NCBI GenBank assembly: GCA_022837595.1
Contig: JALHFX010000003.1
Location: 26,304 to 90,303, forward strand
Origin: Propionibacterium sp.
GTDB lineage: Bacteria > Actinomycetota > Actinomycetes > Propionibacteriales > Propionibacteriaceae
Length of the DNA stretch: 64,000 nt
Direction of reading: 5' to 3'
A program made the translations under genes and the position numbers. Every line of letters begins with the position of its first letter. The stretch's first letter is position 1. Below are positions 33,500 through 42,594 of this stretch, one piece after another. The notes beneath the pieces were generated by a model that was not told the DNA's origin, did no database searches, and saw only the letters and a list, made by a program, of their open reading frames with translations.

Positions 33500-35392
33500 G
33501 TGAGTGATTGTAACCTCGGTGTGGCCGCAGTGGTCGTGACCTTCAACCGCCTGGGACTGTTGCAGCGGCTGCTCACCCGCCTGCGTAGCCTGGACGCGCT
33601 GGATGTCATCCTGGTGGTCGATAACGCCTCGACCGACGGCACGAGTGCATGGTTGGCCGAGACTGCTTCAGCTGATAGCAAGGTGCGGTTCAAGACCCTT
33701 GAGACGAATGCCGGCGGTGCCGGGGGTTTCCAAGCTGGTCTTCAATGGGCGTACGATCTCGGAGCCGAGCTTGCCTGGTTGATGGACGATGACGGACTGC
33801 CGACGCCGGAGTGCCTCGACCAGTTGCTGGCCTACCAGGGCCGATTCGACTTCTGGGGCCCGGCGGTCTTGGCTGAGCAGCGCCCCGACGAACTCTGCTT
33901 CCCGATCCGCCGGCCAGGCACCACCAACGTGTTGCGCACCCTTGATGATCTGCAGGAGGCGCAACGCGACGGCATCGTCCCCGACGTTGTCATCCCGTTC
34001 AACGGGGTGCTGGTCACCCGCGAACTGGTTGAGCGAATCGGTACCGTTCGCGCCGAGTTCTTCATCTGGGGTGACGATGTCGAATACCTCTGGCGGGCTC
34101 GCCAGGCCGGTGCCCGGGTAGCGACCATCGTTGATGCGCACTTCCTGCATCCGGCAACCGACGATCTGGGCACCGAGATGATCTTCGGACTCACCACCTA
34201 TAATCACTCGCCAAGTGACCTCAAGCATTACTGCATGGCCCGCAACAACACCGTCAACCTGATGACTCATCACGGCCTGATGCACGCGGCGGCATTCTGG
34301 GCGAAGACGGCGTGGTTCTACACTTTCGTGAAGCCCAGCCCGCATCGGCTGAAGCTGTCGGCCGAGGCGATCACGGCCGGGCTGCGTGGCGACTTCACCG
34401 GTCATCGTCGATTTTTGACCCCGACACCCGATCTTGCGGCAGTGGCCGTCACGCCGGTCGAGTCCGCTCCTGGTCCGGCTTCGCGCGACGAACGGGTTGC
34501 CGTGGTCATCGTCACCTATGAGCGAGCCGAGTTACTCGGGAAGCTGTTGCACGCGCTGGCCGCGCAAACACGTCCGGCGGACGCCATCTTTGTGATCGAC
34601 AACTCGGGTGACGAACCGACCGCCAGAGTTCTGGAGGCTCACAGTGATCTGCCGCTGGTCGTCGATCATGTCGGTGAGAATATCGGCGGTTCGGGTGGTT
34701 TCCATAGAGGGTTGAAGGCCGCCTACCATGCGGGTTTCGACCGTATCTGGCTGATGGACGATGATGTGCGTCCGGCGCCGTGGGCACTGCGAGCACTGCT
34801 GGCCGATGGCGGCAAGGTGCTGGCCTGTGTCCGCGAAGACCGGCACGGCAATCTGGTCGAGAAGGCCGCCATTCGCTTCGATCTGACCAATCCTTTGAAA
34901 CTGCTGCCCAAAACCGCGATGGTCGAGGATGTCTTCCCCGATCGGGAATCGATGCCGGCCCGGGTGCGCATCGAGAATGCCGCTTTCGAGGGTTTCATGG
35001 TGCACCGCGACGTGGTCAGCGAGATCGGCTATCCCGATCCGAGCTACTTCATCTTCTATGACGACTGCGACTACGTCATCCGTGCTCAGCGCGCCGGCCA
35101 TGACGCATACGCCGTGCGGGACGCCTTGATGCGCAGACATTTCGACTTCGTTCAGTCGAACGATCTGGCCAGCTGGAAGGGCTACTTCATGTACCGCAAT
35201 CTTTTCGTGGTGCATTTGCGTTATGGGACGAACCTGCTCGTCAAGCTCAAGCCGCTCGTCCTGACAGCCGGAATCGTGGCACTCTCGCCGCTGCGCGGTG
35301 GTCTACAAGAGGCAAAGAATGCCCTCAATGGACTCAAGGATTGCTTCGGGATGCGCAAGCTTGATCCGCGGGCGTTACCGGACGATCGGTAA
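33500..35392 (+). CDS. Bifunctional-looking family 2 glycosyltransferase with two GT-A domains
   Basis: 630 residues beginning at a GTG. Domain 1 (about 8-300) has VAAVVVTFNRLGLL, a GGAGGFQAGL stretch and the metal-binding WLMDDDGLP. Domain 2 (about 330-600) repeats the scheme: VAVVIVTYERAELLG, IGGSGGFHRGL and WLMDDDVRP. Both are close in style to galactofuranosyltransferases (GlfT1/GlfT2 and relatives), so it may build or prime a galactofuranose or rhamnosyl-type wall polymer near the glf operon. Two complete catalytic cores in one chain suggest alternating linkages. No signal peptide; cytoplasmic face of the membrane. Exact donor unknown. Confidence 0.82.
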   Translation: MSDCNLGVAAVVVTFNRLGLLQRLLTRLRSLDALDVILVVDNASTDGTSAWLAETASADSKVRFKTLETNAGGAGGFQAGLQWAYDLGAELAWLMDDDGLPTPECLDQLLAYQGRFDFWGPAVLAEQRPDELCFPIRRPGTTNVLRTLDDLQEAQRDGIVPDVVIPFNGVLVTRELVERIGTVRAEFFIWGDDVEYLWRARQAGARVATIVDAHFLHPATDDLGTEMIFGLTTYNHSPSDLKHYCMARNNTVNLMTHHGLMHAAAFWAKTAWFYTFVKPSPHRLKLSAEAITAGLRGDFTGHRRFLTPTPDLAAVAVTPVESAPGPASRDERVAVVIVTYERAELLGKLLHALAAQTRPADAIFVIDNSGDEPTARVLEAHSDLPLVVDHVGENIGGSGGFHRGLKAAYHAGFDRIWLMDDDVRPAPWALRALLADGGKVLACVREDRHGNLVEKAAIRFDLTNPLKLLPKTAMVEDVFPDRESMPARVRIENAAFEGFMVHRDVVSEIGYPDPSYFIFYDDCDYVIRAQRAGHDAYAVRDALMRRHFDFVQSNDLASWKGYFMYRNLFVVHLRYGTNLLVKLKPLVLTAGIVALSPLRGGLQEAKNALNGLKDCFGMRKLDPRALPDDR

Positions 35393-35506
35393 GTCACCCT
35401 GGCGAATCAACGCTGAGGGTACGAAGCCCAGGAGATCGGCCGCCGGTGACGAGCCCCCTGTAATTCGATCGCGACGTCCGGCAGCCCTTCTTCACCCAAG
35501 TATTCA

Positions 35507-35528
35507 TACAGATGAACGATTATCTGTA
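35507..35528. terminator. Weak hairpin between two converging genes
   Basis: TACAGAT/ATCTGTA with an 8-nt loop sits 17 nt after the amidase stop and 115 nt after the glycosyltransferase stop. The stem is short and AT-rich; it is the best terminator candidate in the 35393-35544 gap. Confidence 0.25.
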
Positions 35529-35544
35529 GACCAAGCGCCCCCGG

Positions 35545-37323
35545 TCAACGCTTATTGACTAGCCGGTACATGAATGCAGCCATTGCATCGCGGGCGACCG
35601 AGTTCAAAGGCCGGAACTCTGCGAGGCCGCCACCGATCTGCCAACCGGTCGAGATGCCCTCTTCAGCTAGCCAGGAAACCTCCCGGTAGAACTTATCACC
35701 GGGCTGGATATCAGTGAATGGCGAGATAGTCGGCGGCGCGAAGCCGGCAACATTCTTTCCCATCACCTCATCTGCATAGCGATAGAGGAAGGCTGCCATC
35801 GCATCCCGGGCAACCGGCTCGAGCGGACGAAACTCCTTCTGCCCATCGTCGAGCTCCCAACCGGTCGAGATACCCTCCTCGGCAAGCCAGGAGATTTCTT
35901 TGTAGAACTTGCTCGTCGTGGGAACATCGGTGAACAGCGGCGTCTTAGGTGCGGTGTACTGAGGCGATCCCGCCAACCGGTACATGAACGCCGCCATCGC
36001 ATCTCGAGCGACCGGCTCCAGCGGACGAAACTCCCTCGATCCGTTCGCCATCGTCCATCCGGTGGTCACCCCCCGGTTCGCCAGCCAAGTAATCTCATCG
36101 ATGAATTGGTTGCTCGGCCCGACATCGGCGAAGCCGGGGGCTCCGATCCGCTGAATGAGGCTGGAGAGCTGGGAGTAAATCTGCATTCCGGGACATTCGG
36201 TTGCATAGACATCGCGGTGGCCGAAAACCCTGGGCAACGCCGAACCATTCAAGTCTCTGAAACCTGACTTATCGCGGGCATCCAAACCGGCGAGAGAGAA
36301 ACGGTACTGGATGATCGTCTGGAAGCCGTCCATGATCGCCTGGCTCGGCTTGACATCAGTGAAGGTGCCGAGCACCGAGACACCCATCGTCCCGACATTG
36401 TTGCCGTAGGCGTGGCCACCGACGATCATGGAGTCCGCCTTCACATCGAGCGATCCTTCACGCCCCTCCCACATGCCGCCGAATTTGTCGACCAGGAAGT
36501 TGTAACCGATGTCACCCCATCCCAAGGTGACCGCATGGTAGTAGTAGATGCCCGCGATGATGCCGGGTACGTCGCGCTCCGCGTAATTGTTGGTGCCTGC
36601 GGTGTGGTGGACGACCGCGGCCTTCAACTCGGCAGTCTCCTGGTCCCAGTCGGTGGCTGGAGATCCACCGTCCCAGTCGCTACGCGGATGAATGCCGCGA
36701 GCGATGCCCTCTTGTCCTTCAGTACTGTCGCCTGACCGGGTCATCGGTCCGGCTTCTACCGTGGCCTGATCGGTCGGCTGCGGCGCGATCCGCCCCCATG
36801 AGGCACCCGCGAATTCGGCGATCACCAGTGTCAGGTCTGCAGGCAACGTTTCGGTCGCACCGATGACCTGGATCTGGATTGCGGTCGCGACGGCCGAGAT
36901 GAACGGTGCGCTGCCACCTGATTCGGCAGCCTCTGCAGAGTCGGTATCGATGCTGGCCCACTCACTCCAACCAGAGGATTCCAGCACTCGCACATAGGCA
37001 GTGTTCTGATCCGCGAAGTCATCTTCGGCGGCCCAGGTGAGTGCGGAGACGGTGAACTCGCCGGTGCTGAGCTGATCGGTGATGATCGCCGATTCTTCGA
37101 TAGTGGTACCGTCCGCCAGTTCAGCCGCGTCGGCAGAGGCAAAGCCGTTTAGCGCGTCGGCTGTCGGCTCCCCCGAAGAATCAGTGAGGGTGACCTCGAC
37201 CGGCTCGATCTTCGGCCCGGACTCGTCGGCGGCCGCGGGCGGGCCAGCAAACAGAGTGCTGCCTGCCAGAAGCGCACCTATGGCCGCTAGCGAGAGTAAA
37301 CGGGGGATTTGGCGTTCACGCAC
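35545..37323 (-). CDS. Secreted N-acetylmuramoyl-L-alanine amidase (PGRP/Amidase_2 fold) with three SLH-like repeats
   Basis: 592 residues. Residues 1-32 are a signal peptide (AGPPAAADES). Residues ~40-200 form an N-terminal domain seen in actinobacterial PGRP-type amidases. The catalytic domain (~210-395) starts IHPRSDWDGG and carries zinc ligands in VVHHTAG (H239/H240), FGHRDV (H369) and TECPG (C377). Three SLH-like repeats follow (398-452, 465-520, 536-592), each with ISTGW or TTGW and VARDAMAAF. It would cut the stem peptide from muramic acid in peptidoglycan while docked on the wall. The start is GTG with AGGAGGAAG upstream. It is 82 nt downstream of the ABC exporter ATPase on the same strand. 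Confidence 0.92.
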   Translation of the reverse strand: MRERQIPRLLSLAAIGALLAGSTLFAGPPAAADESGPKIEPVEVTLTDSSGEPTADALNGFASADAAELADGTTIEESAIITDQLSTGEFTVSALTWAAEDDFADQNTAYVRVLESSGWSEWASIDTDSAEAAESGGSAPFISAVATAIQIQVIGATETLPADLTLVIAEFAGASWGRIAPQPTDQATVEAGPMTRSGDSTEGQEGIARGIHPRSDWDGGSPATDWDQETAELKAAVVHHTAGTNNYAERDVPGIIAGIYYYHAVTLGWGDIGYNFLVDKFGGMWEGREGSLDVKADSMIVGGHAYGNNVGTMGVSVLGTFTDVKPSQAIMDGFQTIIQYRFSLAGLDARDKSGFRDLNGSALPRVFGHRDVYATECPGMQIYSQLSSLIQRIGAPGFADVGPSNQFIDEITWLANRGVTTGWTMANGSREFRPLEPVARDAMAAFMYRLAGSPQYTAPKTPLFTDVPTTSKFYKEISWLAEEGISTGWELDDGQKEFRPLEPVARDAMAAFLYRYADEVMGKNVAGFAPPTISPFTDIQPGDKFYREVSWLAEEGISTGWQIGGGLAEFRPLNSVARDAMAAFMYRLVNKR

Positions 37324-37405
37324 GGTATCTTCCTCCTGGAGTTGGGCCGGGGCACGGTCGTCCCGCTGTCATGCTACGCTGCGGTGTCCGGCAGGTCGAT
37401 CCCGA

Positions 37406-38161
37406 TCAGTCAGGCATCCGCGAACGTAGGAAGTCGACTGCCTCTCCGATCTCGGAGTCGTGAATAACCTTGCCGTGCTCGAGGACGATGCCCCGGTAGC
37501 AGATCGACTTGATGAGTTCGAGATCGTGACTGACCACGACGAGGGTCTGACCGGCATCACGTAATTCGCGCATCTTCTGGATGCACTTGCGCTGAAAGGG
37601 CTCGTCGCCAACAGCCAGCACCTCGTCGACCAGGAAGACATCGGGATCAGAATGAACGGCTACCGAGAACGCCAGCCGCATGTACATGCCGGAGGAGTAG
37701 AACTTCACTTCGGAATCGATGAACCGCTCAATTCCGCTGAATTCCACGATCGAATCGTAGTTTTGGTCGATCTCCTGCTCAGTCATCCCGAGGATCGCGC
37801 CGTTGAGGTAGATATTCTCCCGGCCGGTCAGATCAGGATGCATACCGGCGCCGACCTCAATCAGACCCGCAATACGGCCGCGCACTGCTATCGATCCGGA
37901 GTCAGGCAGCATCACACCGCTGATCAGCTTCAACGTGGTCGATTTCCCCGAGCCGTTGAACCCTAACAGGGCCACCGACTCACCTTGGTGGATGGTCAAC
38001 GAGACCGCATCCAGCGCCTTGAAAGTCTCCGCCAGATCGCCCTTGCGTCCGGTCGCCCACCAGACCACATACTCCTTGATCGAGCGAGTGTGCCGGAGAT
38101 CGAATTCCTTGTCCACCTGCTCCAGTCGAGCCATCACCAGCTCATCTGTGGTCTCGCTCAT
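37406..38161 (-). CDS. Polysaccharide-export ABC transporter ATP-binding protein (Wzt/TagH/RfbE type)
   Basis: 251 residues. Walker A is GFNGSGKS (67-74), Walker B is FLVDEVLAVGD, and the signature loop is the YSSGMYMRL variant typical of O-antigen, teichoic acid and galactan exporters. The N-terminal KEYVVWWATGR segment also fits that subgroup. There is no long C-terminal sugar-recognition domain. Its ATG shares one base with the permease stop (TGATG), so the two make one exporter. The likely cargo is a lipid-linked galactan made by the upstream glf/glfT2-like genes. Confidence 0.92.
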   Translation of the reverse strand: MSETTDELVMARLEQVDKEFDLRHTRSIKEYVVWWATGRKGDLAETFKALDAVSLTIHQGESVALLGFNGSGKSTTLKLISGVMLPDSGSIAVRGRIAGLIEVGAGMHPDLTGRENIYLNGAILGMTEQEIDQNYDSIVEFSGIERFIDSEVKFYSSGMYMRLAFSVAVHSDPDVFLVDEVLAVGDEPFQRKCIQKMRELRDAGQTLVVVSHDLELIKSICYRGIVLEHGKVIHDSEIGEAVDFLRSRMPD

Positions 38162-39054
38162 CACAACTCCTGGGCGAACTTGCCTTCGAGGCGGTGGAAG
38201 ATCACCTGGCCGAGGACGAGGGTGCCCAAGGCGATCGCCGAACTTATCGCCACACCCAAGACCCAGTGCGGTGGCATCAGGTTGGCCGCATCGCCGCCTG
38301 CGGGGACCACCCCTCTGGTGGGCATCCAGAAACAGTAGTGCGACAGCTCGACACCCATCGCCAAAGGATTCAGCTGATAGATCTTGAACAGCCAGCCCGG
38401 AACTGCGTCTGCGACCATGTGCCACTGATAGAAGACTGGTGAGAGCCAGATCGCCACCATCATCAGCAATTCGATCAGGTTCTCCGCATCACGGAAGTAG
38501 ACGTTGAAGGCCGCGAATGCCAACCCGATGCCGAGAGCGAAGGTGCAGATGATCAGAATCGCCAGCACTCCGCCAAGGATACTGAAGATCCCCGGCCGCC
38601 AGCCGAAGATCAGCGCGCCCACGATGAGCACCACGATCTGCGGCACGACGTGCACGAACGCCACCCAGACGCTGCTCACCGGAAAGAGTTCGCGCGGTAG
38701 GTAGACCTTGCCGACCAATGGCGCGTTGAAGATGATGGATCTGGTCGTATTGGAGAGGATCTCGTTGAAGAAGTTGATCATCACCATGCCGCTGAACAGG
38801 TAGACCACGTAGCTGGGGATCGTGGCCCCCAACCGCAAGAAGCGGCCCATGGCCATGTAATAGACCAGCAGCTGTACTGCGGGCTTCACATAGCTCCACA
38901 CCATCCCGAGCGCCGAACCGCGATAGCGGACGCGCAGTTCCTTCTTCACCAACAGCTGAAGTAGGAATCTCCAACGCGGAAGCGCCAGCAATCCGGCGCT
39001 GTGCCCTGGCGGACGAAGCGGTTCGTCAGCCAGTTCGACGGAATTCGTCGCCAC
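38161..39054 (-). CDS. Polysaccharide-export ABC-2 permease (Wzm/TagG/RfbD type)
   Basis: 297 residues with about six membrane helices. LLVKKELRVRYRGSALGMVW near the N-terminus is the family signature. It forms the channel that flips lipid-linked polysaccharide outward, with the ATPase encoded next. I chose the GTG (complement of 39052-39054) 8 nt after AGAGGG; a TTG one codon earlier is possible. It lies 51 nt after the GlfT2-like gene. Mycobacteria show the same association of a galactan exporter with galactofuranosyltransferase genes. Confidence 0.9.
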   Translation of the reverse strand: MATNSVELADEPLRPPGHSAGLLALPRWRFLLQLLVKKELRVRYRGSALGMVWSYVKPAVQLLVYYMAMGRFLRLGATIPSYVVYLFSGMVMINFFNEILSNTTRSIIFNAPLVGKVYLPRELFPVSSVWVAFVHVVPQIVVLIVGALIFGWRPGIFSILGGVLAILIICTFALGIGLAFAAFNVYFRDAENLIELLMMVAIWLSPVFYQWHMVADAVPGWLFKIYQLNPLAMGVELSHYCFWMPTRGVVPAGGDAANLMPPHWVLGVAISSAIALGTLVLGQVIFHRLEGKFAQEL

Positions 39055-39105
39055 CAATCATGCCCTCTCGGCGTTACCCTTCGGCGGTTCGCTATGGTTC
39101 TGCGA

Positions 39106-41073
39106 CTAGATGCCGAAGGTTTTTTCCCATGCGTCCAACGAAACAATCTCGGGCAGCGCCGCCTGGTACTGCTTACGCAGTTTGTCCCAGTTGGCTGCGA
39201 GCTCAGCCCGCGCAGCCGCGCTGCGGGCCAGCAGATGCCGTAGCTGTTTCGGATCCCGACGGTACCAGGCTGCGCCCGATCCGTCCGCCTTGGTCACCAA
39301 TGCGGAATCATACTGGCTCAGCACATAATATTTGCTGTCCGCGTGGCTGATCGAAGCCTCGGGGCGTTCCTTGGCCTTCTCACTGGTCGGCAGCAGTTGT
39401 CGGACGATCGTCTTGAGCGTCCAGGGGGCCAAGGTCACCATATTGGGTGCCTTGGGTCGCCTCTTGAACTTCGGCTTTCCGGTGCGGGAGACCGCCGGGA
39501 ACGCGTCCGGATCGGGCCGGTATTGGGCGTCGCTGAACTCCTTGGTCAGTTCGCGCAGTTTCGGCATTCTGGTCAGGATCGTCTCATGCAGATGTTCCGG
39601 CCCCGACAAGATATCTTCGATCGCCAACAACCGGATCGTCTGCGCATAGTACTCGGCAGAAACTGAATGCTTCACATCCAGAGTCGACAGTTCATAGAGC
39701 AACCGTCCGCCGCGCTCATAGGGTGAATGCAGCAGTGCCGTCAGAATCCGGTTGTGCTCATGGAAGTATGCCTGCCAGTCGCGTGAATCGTCCTTGTCAC
39801 CCCACGCAATGTGCCAAAGCCCGGCACCCGGCAGAGTCACCGTGGAGACGCCGATCTCGGCGGCACGCAGACCGTATTCGAGATCGTCCCATTTGATGAA
39901 GATCGGCAACGATAGTCCGAGTTCGGCGATCACCGAAACCGGCATGAGCTCCATCCACCAGCCGTTGTAATCAACATCGAGTCGGCGGTGCAGCACCGAA
40001 CGGCTCCGTAGGTTGGCGGCGCCGAGATCGATCCGATTCTCGGTGCCCTCCAACGCGCCCCACAGCCAACGCCACTTGTTAATGCCCTCACCGAAGGACT
40101 GCGCGACCGACTTCTCGTTGAGGTCGAACATCTGCCCGCCGACCATCGTGCGGTTACGGCAGAAGGCACCGAAGACGGCGAGGCGCTCAATGCTCTCCGG
40201 CTCAACAATGACATCGTCGTCCAGCAACATGTGGAACTCGGCTTCGTTCGCCTTGACAGCCTCGTACATGCCGCGTGAGAAACCGCCCGAGCCACCCATA
40301 TTGCCTTGATAGATCATCTTCAAGCGGTCGCCGAGGAGTTCAGCAGCCTCGGGGTAGAGTTCGTCGTCCTTGACGTTCTTGTTGCCCTGGTCGACGACAT
40401 AGATCCGTTTGAGGATCTCTTTGAGGTTTTCAGCGGTAGCCAGCACCATCAGCGTGCGAGCGCAATAGTCGGGGCGGTTGAAAGTGGTGATGCCGATGCT
40501 GAGAGAGATCGGACGAACCGGCTCGGCGTTGACCTCCCAGTGACCGGAGACCAGCCGGGCACCGCCTTCTCCGGCAACCATGTCGAACCAGTACCAGCCA
40601 CCGTCGGTGAACGAGTCGAGTGGCAGCACGAAGCTGATCTGATTCTCACCGTTCTTGGTTCGCTTGCTGTCGGCACGCTGAGCGCGGCCTTGAGCATTCG
40701 ACTTGTAGACCATGACGTTGGCCGCGCCCTCGACGTTCAGTACCAACCGAACTTTGGTGGCCACGGTCCACTGGCGCCAGTAACTGGCCGGGAACGCATT
40801 GAAAACGGTGGCCAACGAGAGCCGCAGACCGGGAGGCAGCATGCGTGTGCCACCGTCCTCGGCGATCAGGTCGCCGCGGTCAACCTTCGCGCCGGCGGCC
40901 GCGTCAATCTCGATGCGCCCACCACGGCGGCCGCCTGCGTCGGGTGCATCGACCGGGGAAGCGCGTCCGAAATCGACATAGAGCGGTAGCGTGTCTTCCT
41001 CCCCGGTGGCAGGAAAGACGATTCGCGAGACCTGCGTCCACACAGTCGGGGTTTGGGTTGCTTCGGTGCTCAC
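39106..41073 (-). CDS. glfT2: Galactofuranosyltransferase GlfT2-like
   Basis: 655 residues, matching the length of mycobacterial GlfT2. The N-terminal ~180 residues form the beta-rich domain of this family. The GT-A core starts ISLSIGITTFNRPDYC. D285-D286-D287 in HMLLDDDVIVEP binds the metal and UDP-Galf, FIKWDDLEYGLR (D396/D397) supplies the base, and LWHIAWGDKDDSRDW gives the conserved His421. It should polymerise galactofuranose using UDP-Galf made by Glf, whose gene overlaps it by 4 nt (GTG start within the glf stop). Linkage pattern and acceptor are unknown. Confidence 0.92.
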   Translation of the reverse strand: MSTEATQTPTVWTQVSRIVFPATGEEDTLPLYVDFGRASPVDAPDAGGRRGGRIEIDAAAGAKVDRGDLIAEDGGTRMLPPGLRLSLATVFNAFPASYWRQWTVATKVRLVLNVEGAANVMVYKSNAQGRAQRADSKRTKNGENQISFVLPLDSFTDGGWYWFDMVAGEGGARLVSGHWEVNAEPVRPISLSIGITTFNRPDYCARTLMVLATAENLKEILKRIYVVDQGNKNVKDDELYPEAAELLGDRLKMIYQGNMGGSGGFSRGMYEAVKANEAEFHMLLDDDVIVEPESIERLAVFGAFCRNRTMVGGQMFDLNEKSVAQSFGEGINKWRWLWGALEGTENRIDLGAANLRSRSVLHRRLDVDYNGWWMELMPVSVIAELGLSLPIFIKWDDLEYGLRAAEIGVSTVTLPGAGLWHIAWGDKDDSRDWQAYFHEHNRILTALLHSPYERGGRLLYELSTLDVKHSVSAEYYAQTIRLLAIEDILSGPEHLHETILTRMPKLRELTKEFSDAQYRPDPDAFPAVSRTGKPKFKRRPKAPNMVTLAPWTLKTIVRQLLPTSEKAKERPEASISHADSKYYVLSQYDSALVTKADGSGAAWYRRDPKQLRHLLARSAAARAELAANWDKLRKQYQAALPEIVSLDAWEKTFGI

Positions 41074-42260
41074 GCTTCCACGCCTCCACTCTTAACCGGG
41101 TCGCCATCGCTGAAGTGTGGCCTCAGAACGGTCTCATAGGTCATCAGCGCCGAGGCAATGGCCATGTGCATGTCCAGGTATTTGTACGTGCCCAGGCGCC
41201 CACCGAAGATGACATCGGGCTCGCTCGCCGCGCGCTCGCGATATTTGATGAGCTTCGTCCGATCCTCGTCAGTATTGACCGGATAGTAGGGCTCGTCGTC
41301 GCGGTTGGCGAAACGACTGTATTCACGATGTATGACCGTCTTGTCGCTCGGGTAGTCGCGCTCGGGATGGAAATGACGGAACTCGTGGATGCGGGTGAAT
41401 GGCACGTCCAGGTCGGCATAGTTCATGACCGAGGTGCCCTGGAAGTCACCGGTATCGGTAAGGACCTCTTCCTCGAGATCGATGGTGCGCCAGCTCAGGT
41501 CGCCCTCCGAGTAGTCGAAGTAACGGTCGATGGGCCCGGTGTAGACAACCGGTACCTTGCCCACCACCTTGGACTTCGAGTATTCATGCGAATCGTCAAA
41601 GAAATCAGTCTCGGTCAACACTGTGATCAGCGGATTATCGATCATGCGAGTCAGCCACGCGCCGTAGCCATCGGTGGGCAGACCCTCGAAGTCGTCGTTG
41701 AAGTAGCGGTTGTTGTAGGTATAACGCACCGGCAGGCGACTGACGATGGACGCCGGTAGATTCTCCGGTTCGGTCTGCCACTGCTTAGCGGTGTAGTTCA
41801 TGAAGAAGGCTTCATAGAGCGGCCGCCCGACCAGAGAGACGCCCTTTTCGACGAAGTTCGACGGGTCTTTGCCGCCGAGTTCTTGTGACTGCTCTTTGAT
41901 CAGCGCTTTGGCTTCGTCGGGCCGGTAGGCGGCCGAGAAGAATTGATTAATAGTGCCCAGGTTCACCGGCATGGGGTACACGACGCCCTTATGGGTGGTG
42001 TAAACGTGATGCTGGTATCCGGTGAAGGTCGTGAACTGGTTGACGTAATCCCAGACCTTCTTGTTGGAGGTGTGGAAGAGGTGCGCACCATAACGGTGCA
42101 CCTCGATCCCGGTAGTCGGCTCGGTTTCCGACCAGGCGTTGCCACCGATGTGGCTGCGTCGTTCGACGATGACGACACGTTTGCCCAGATCGTTAGCTAC
42201 TCGTTCGGCAATCGTAAGACCGAACAAGCCCGATCCCACCACAACCAGATCCGCGTCCAT
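41070..42260 (-). CDS. glf: UDP-galactopyranose mutase
   Basis: 396 residues. The FAD-binding N-terminus LVVVGSGLFGLTIAERVAND with VERRSHIGGNAW and the later GGRLGTYKYLDMH are diagnostic. This flavoenzyme converts UDP-galactopyranose to UDP-galactofuranose. The ATG at 42258-42260 has TCAGGAG upstream; the frame is open 16 codons further without support. It heads the operon glf-glfT2-permease-ATPase and probably includes the amidase. UDP-galactose would come from galE (52539-53519). Confidence 0.96.
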   Translation of the reverse strand: MDADLVVVGSGLFGLTIAERVANDLGKRVVIVERRSHIGGNAWSETEPTTGIEVHRYGAHLFHTSNKKVWDYVNQFTTFTGYQHHVYTTHKGVVYPMPVNLGTINQFFSAAYRPDEAKALIKEQSQELGGKDPSNFVEKGVSLVGRPLYEAFFMNYTAKQWQTEPENLPASIVSRLPVRYTYNNRYFNDDFEGLPTDGYGAWLTRMIDNPLITVLTETDFFDDSHEYSKSKVVGKVPVVYTGPIDRYFDYSEGDLSWRTIDLEEEVLTDTGDFQGTSVMNYADLDVPFTRIHEFRHFHPERDYPSDKTVIHREYSRFANRDDEPYYPVNTDEDRTKLIKYRERAASEPDVIFGGRLGTYKYLDMHMAIASALMTYETVLRPHFSDGDPVKSGGVEA

Positions 42261-42398
42261 GACACTCCTGACGTACTCGCGCGGCACCTGCCCGGCACCT
42301 TCGATCAATCTACCTGAACATGCCGCTGGCCTGTAGCGGACCGGGGCGTTTCCGGGCTCAAACGTTCTTGGACGCCAGATTCTGCTTTCCGTAGCACA

Positions 42399-42441
42399 CT
42401 GTGTAGGTTCATCGCCCGTGACGGGCCCTGTCTCTACACGG
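42399..42441. repeat. Structured intergenic hairpin element, copy 2
   Basis: Outer arms CTGTGTAG (42399-42406) and CTACACGG (42434-42441), two 7-nt internal-loop strands, and the identical inner hairpin GCCCG-TGA-CGGGC (42414-42426). It matches copy 1 at 25661-25707 in layout and in GTGTAG, GCCCGTGACGGGC and CTACACG, while the 7-nt loop strands differ. It lies in the 334-bp divergent gap between glf and the malic enzyme gene; the rest of that gap shows no gene. Confidence 0.8.
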
Positions 42442-42594
42442 TCGTCGGCAGCGCGCGCGAACCCGAACCGTCGTCCCTCGCCACGAGTGGGAGCACGTCT
42501 ATCTCGCCAACTCTGGATGACCGATAAGATGCACGTGAACCGCGCCAGCCTGATCTACTCGGTTCGGCCCGCTCGCTACTGATGGAGAGTCTTC

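Noticed and set aside
33668..34405. 245-codon open frame antisense to the double glycosyltransferase
   Set aside because: No recognisable domain; it is the complement of strongly conserved GT-A motifs.
35545..37323. SLH-like repeats read as ordinary Firmicutes SLH domains
   Set aside because: The ITRAE signature of classical SLH is absent; these have ARDAM instead, so they are called SLH-like only.
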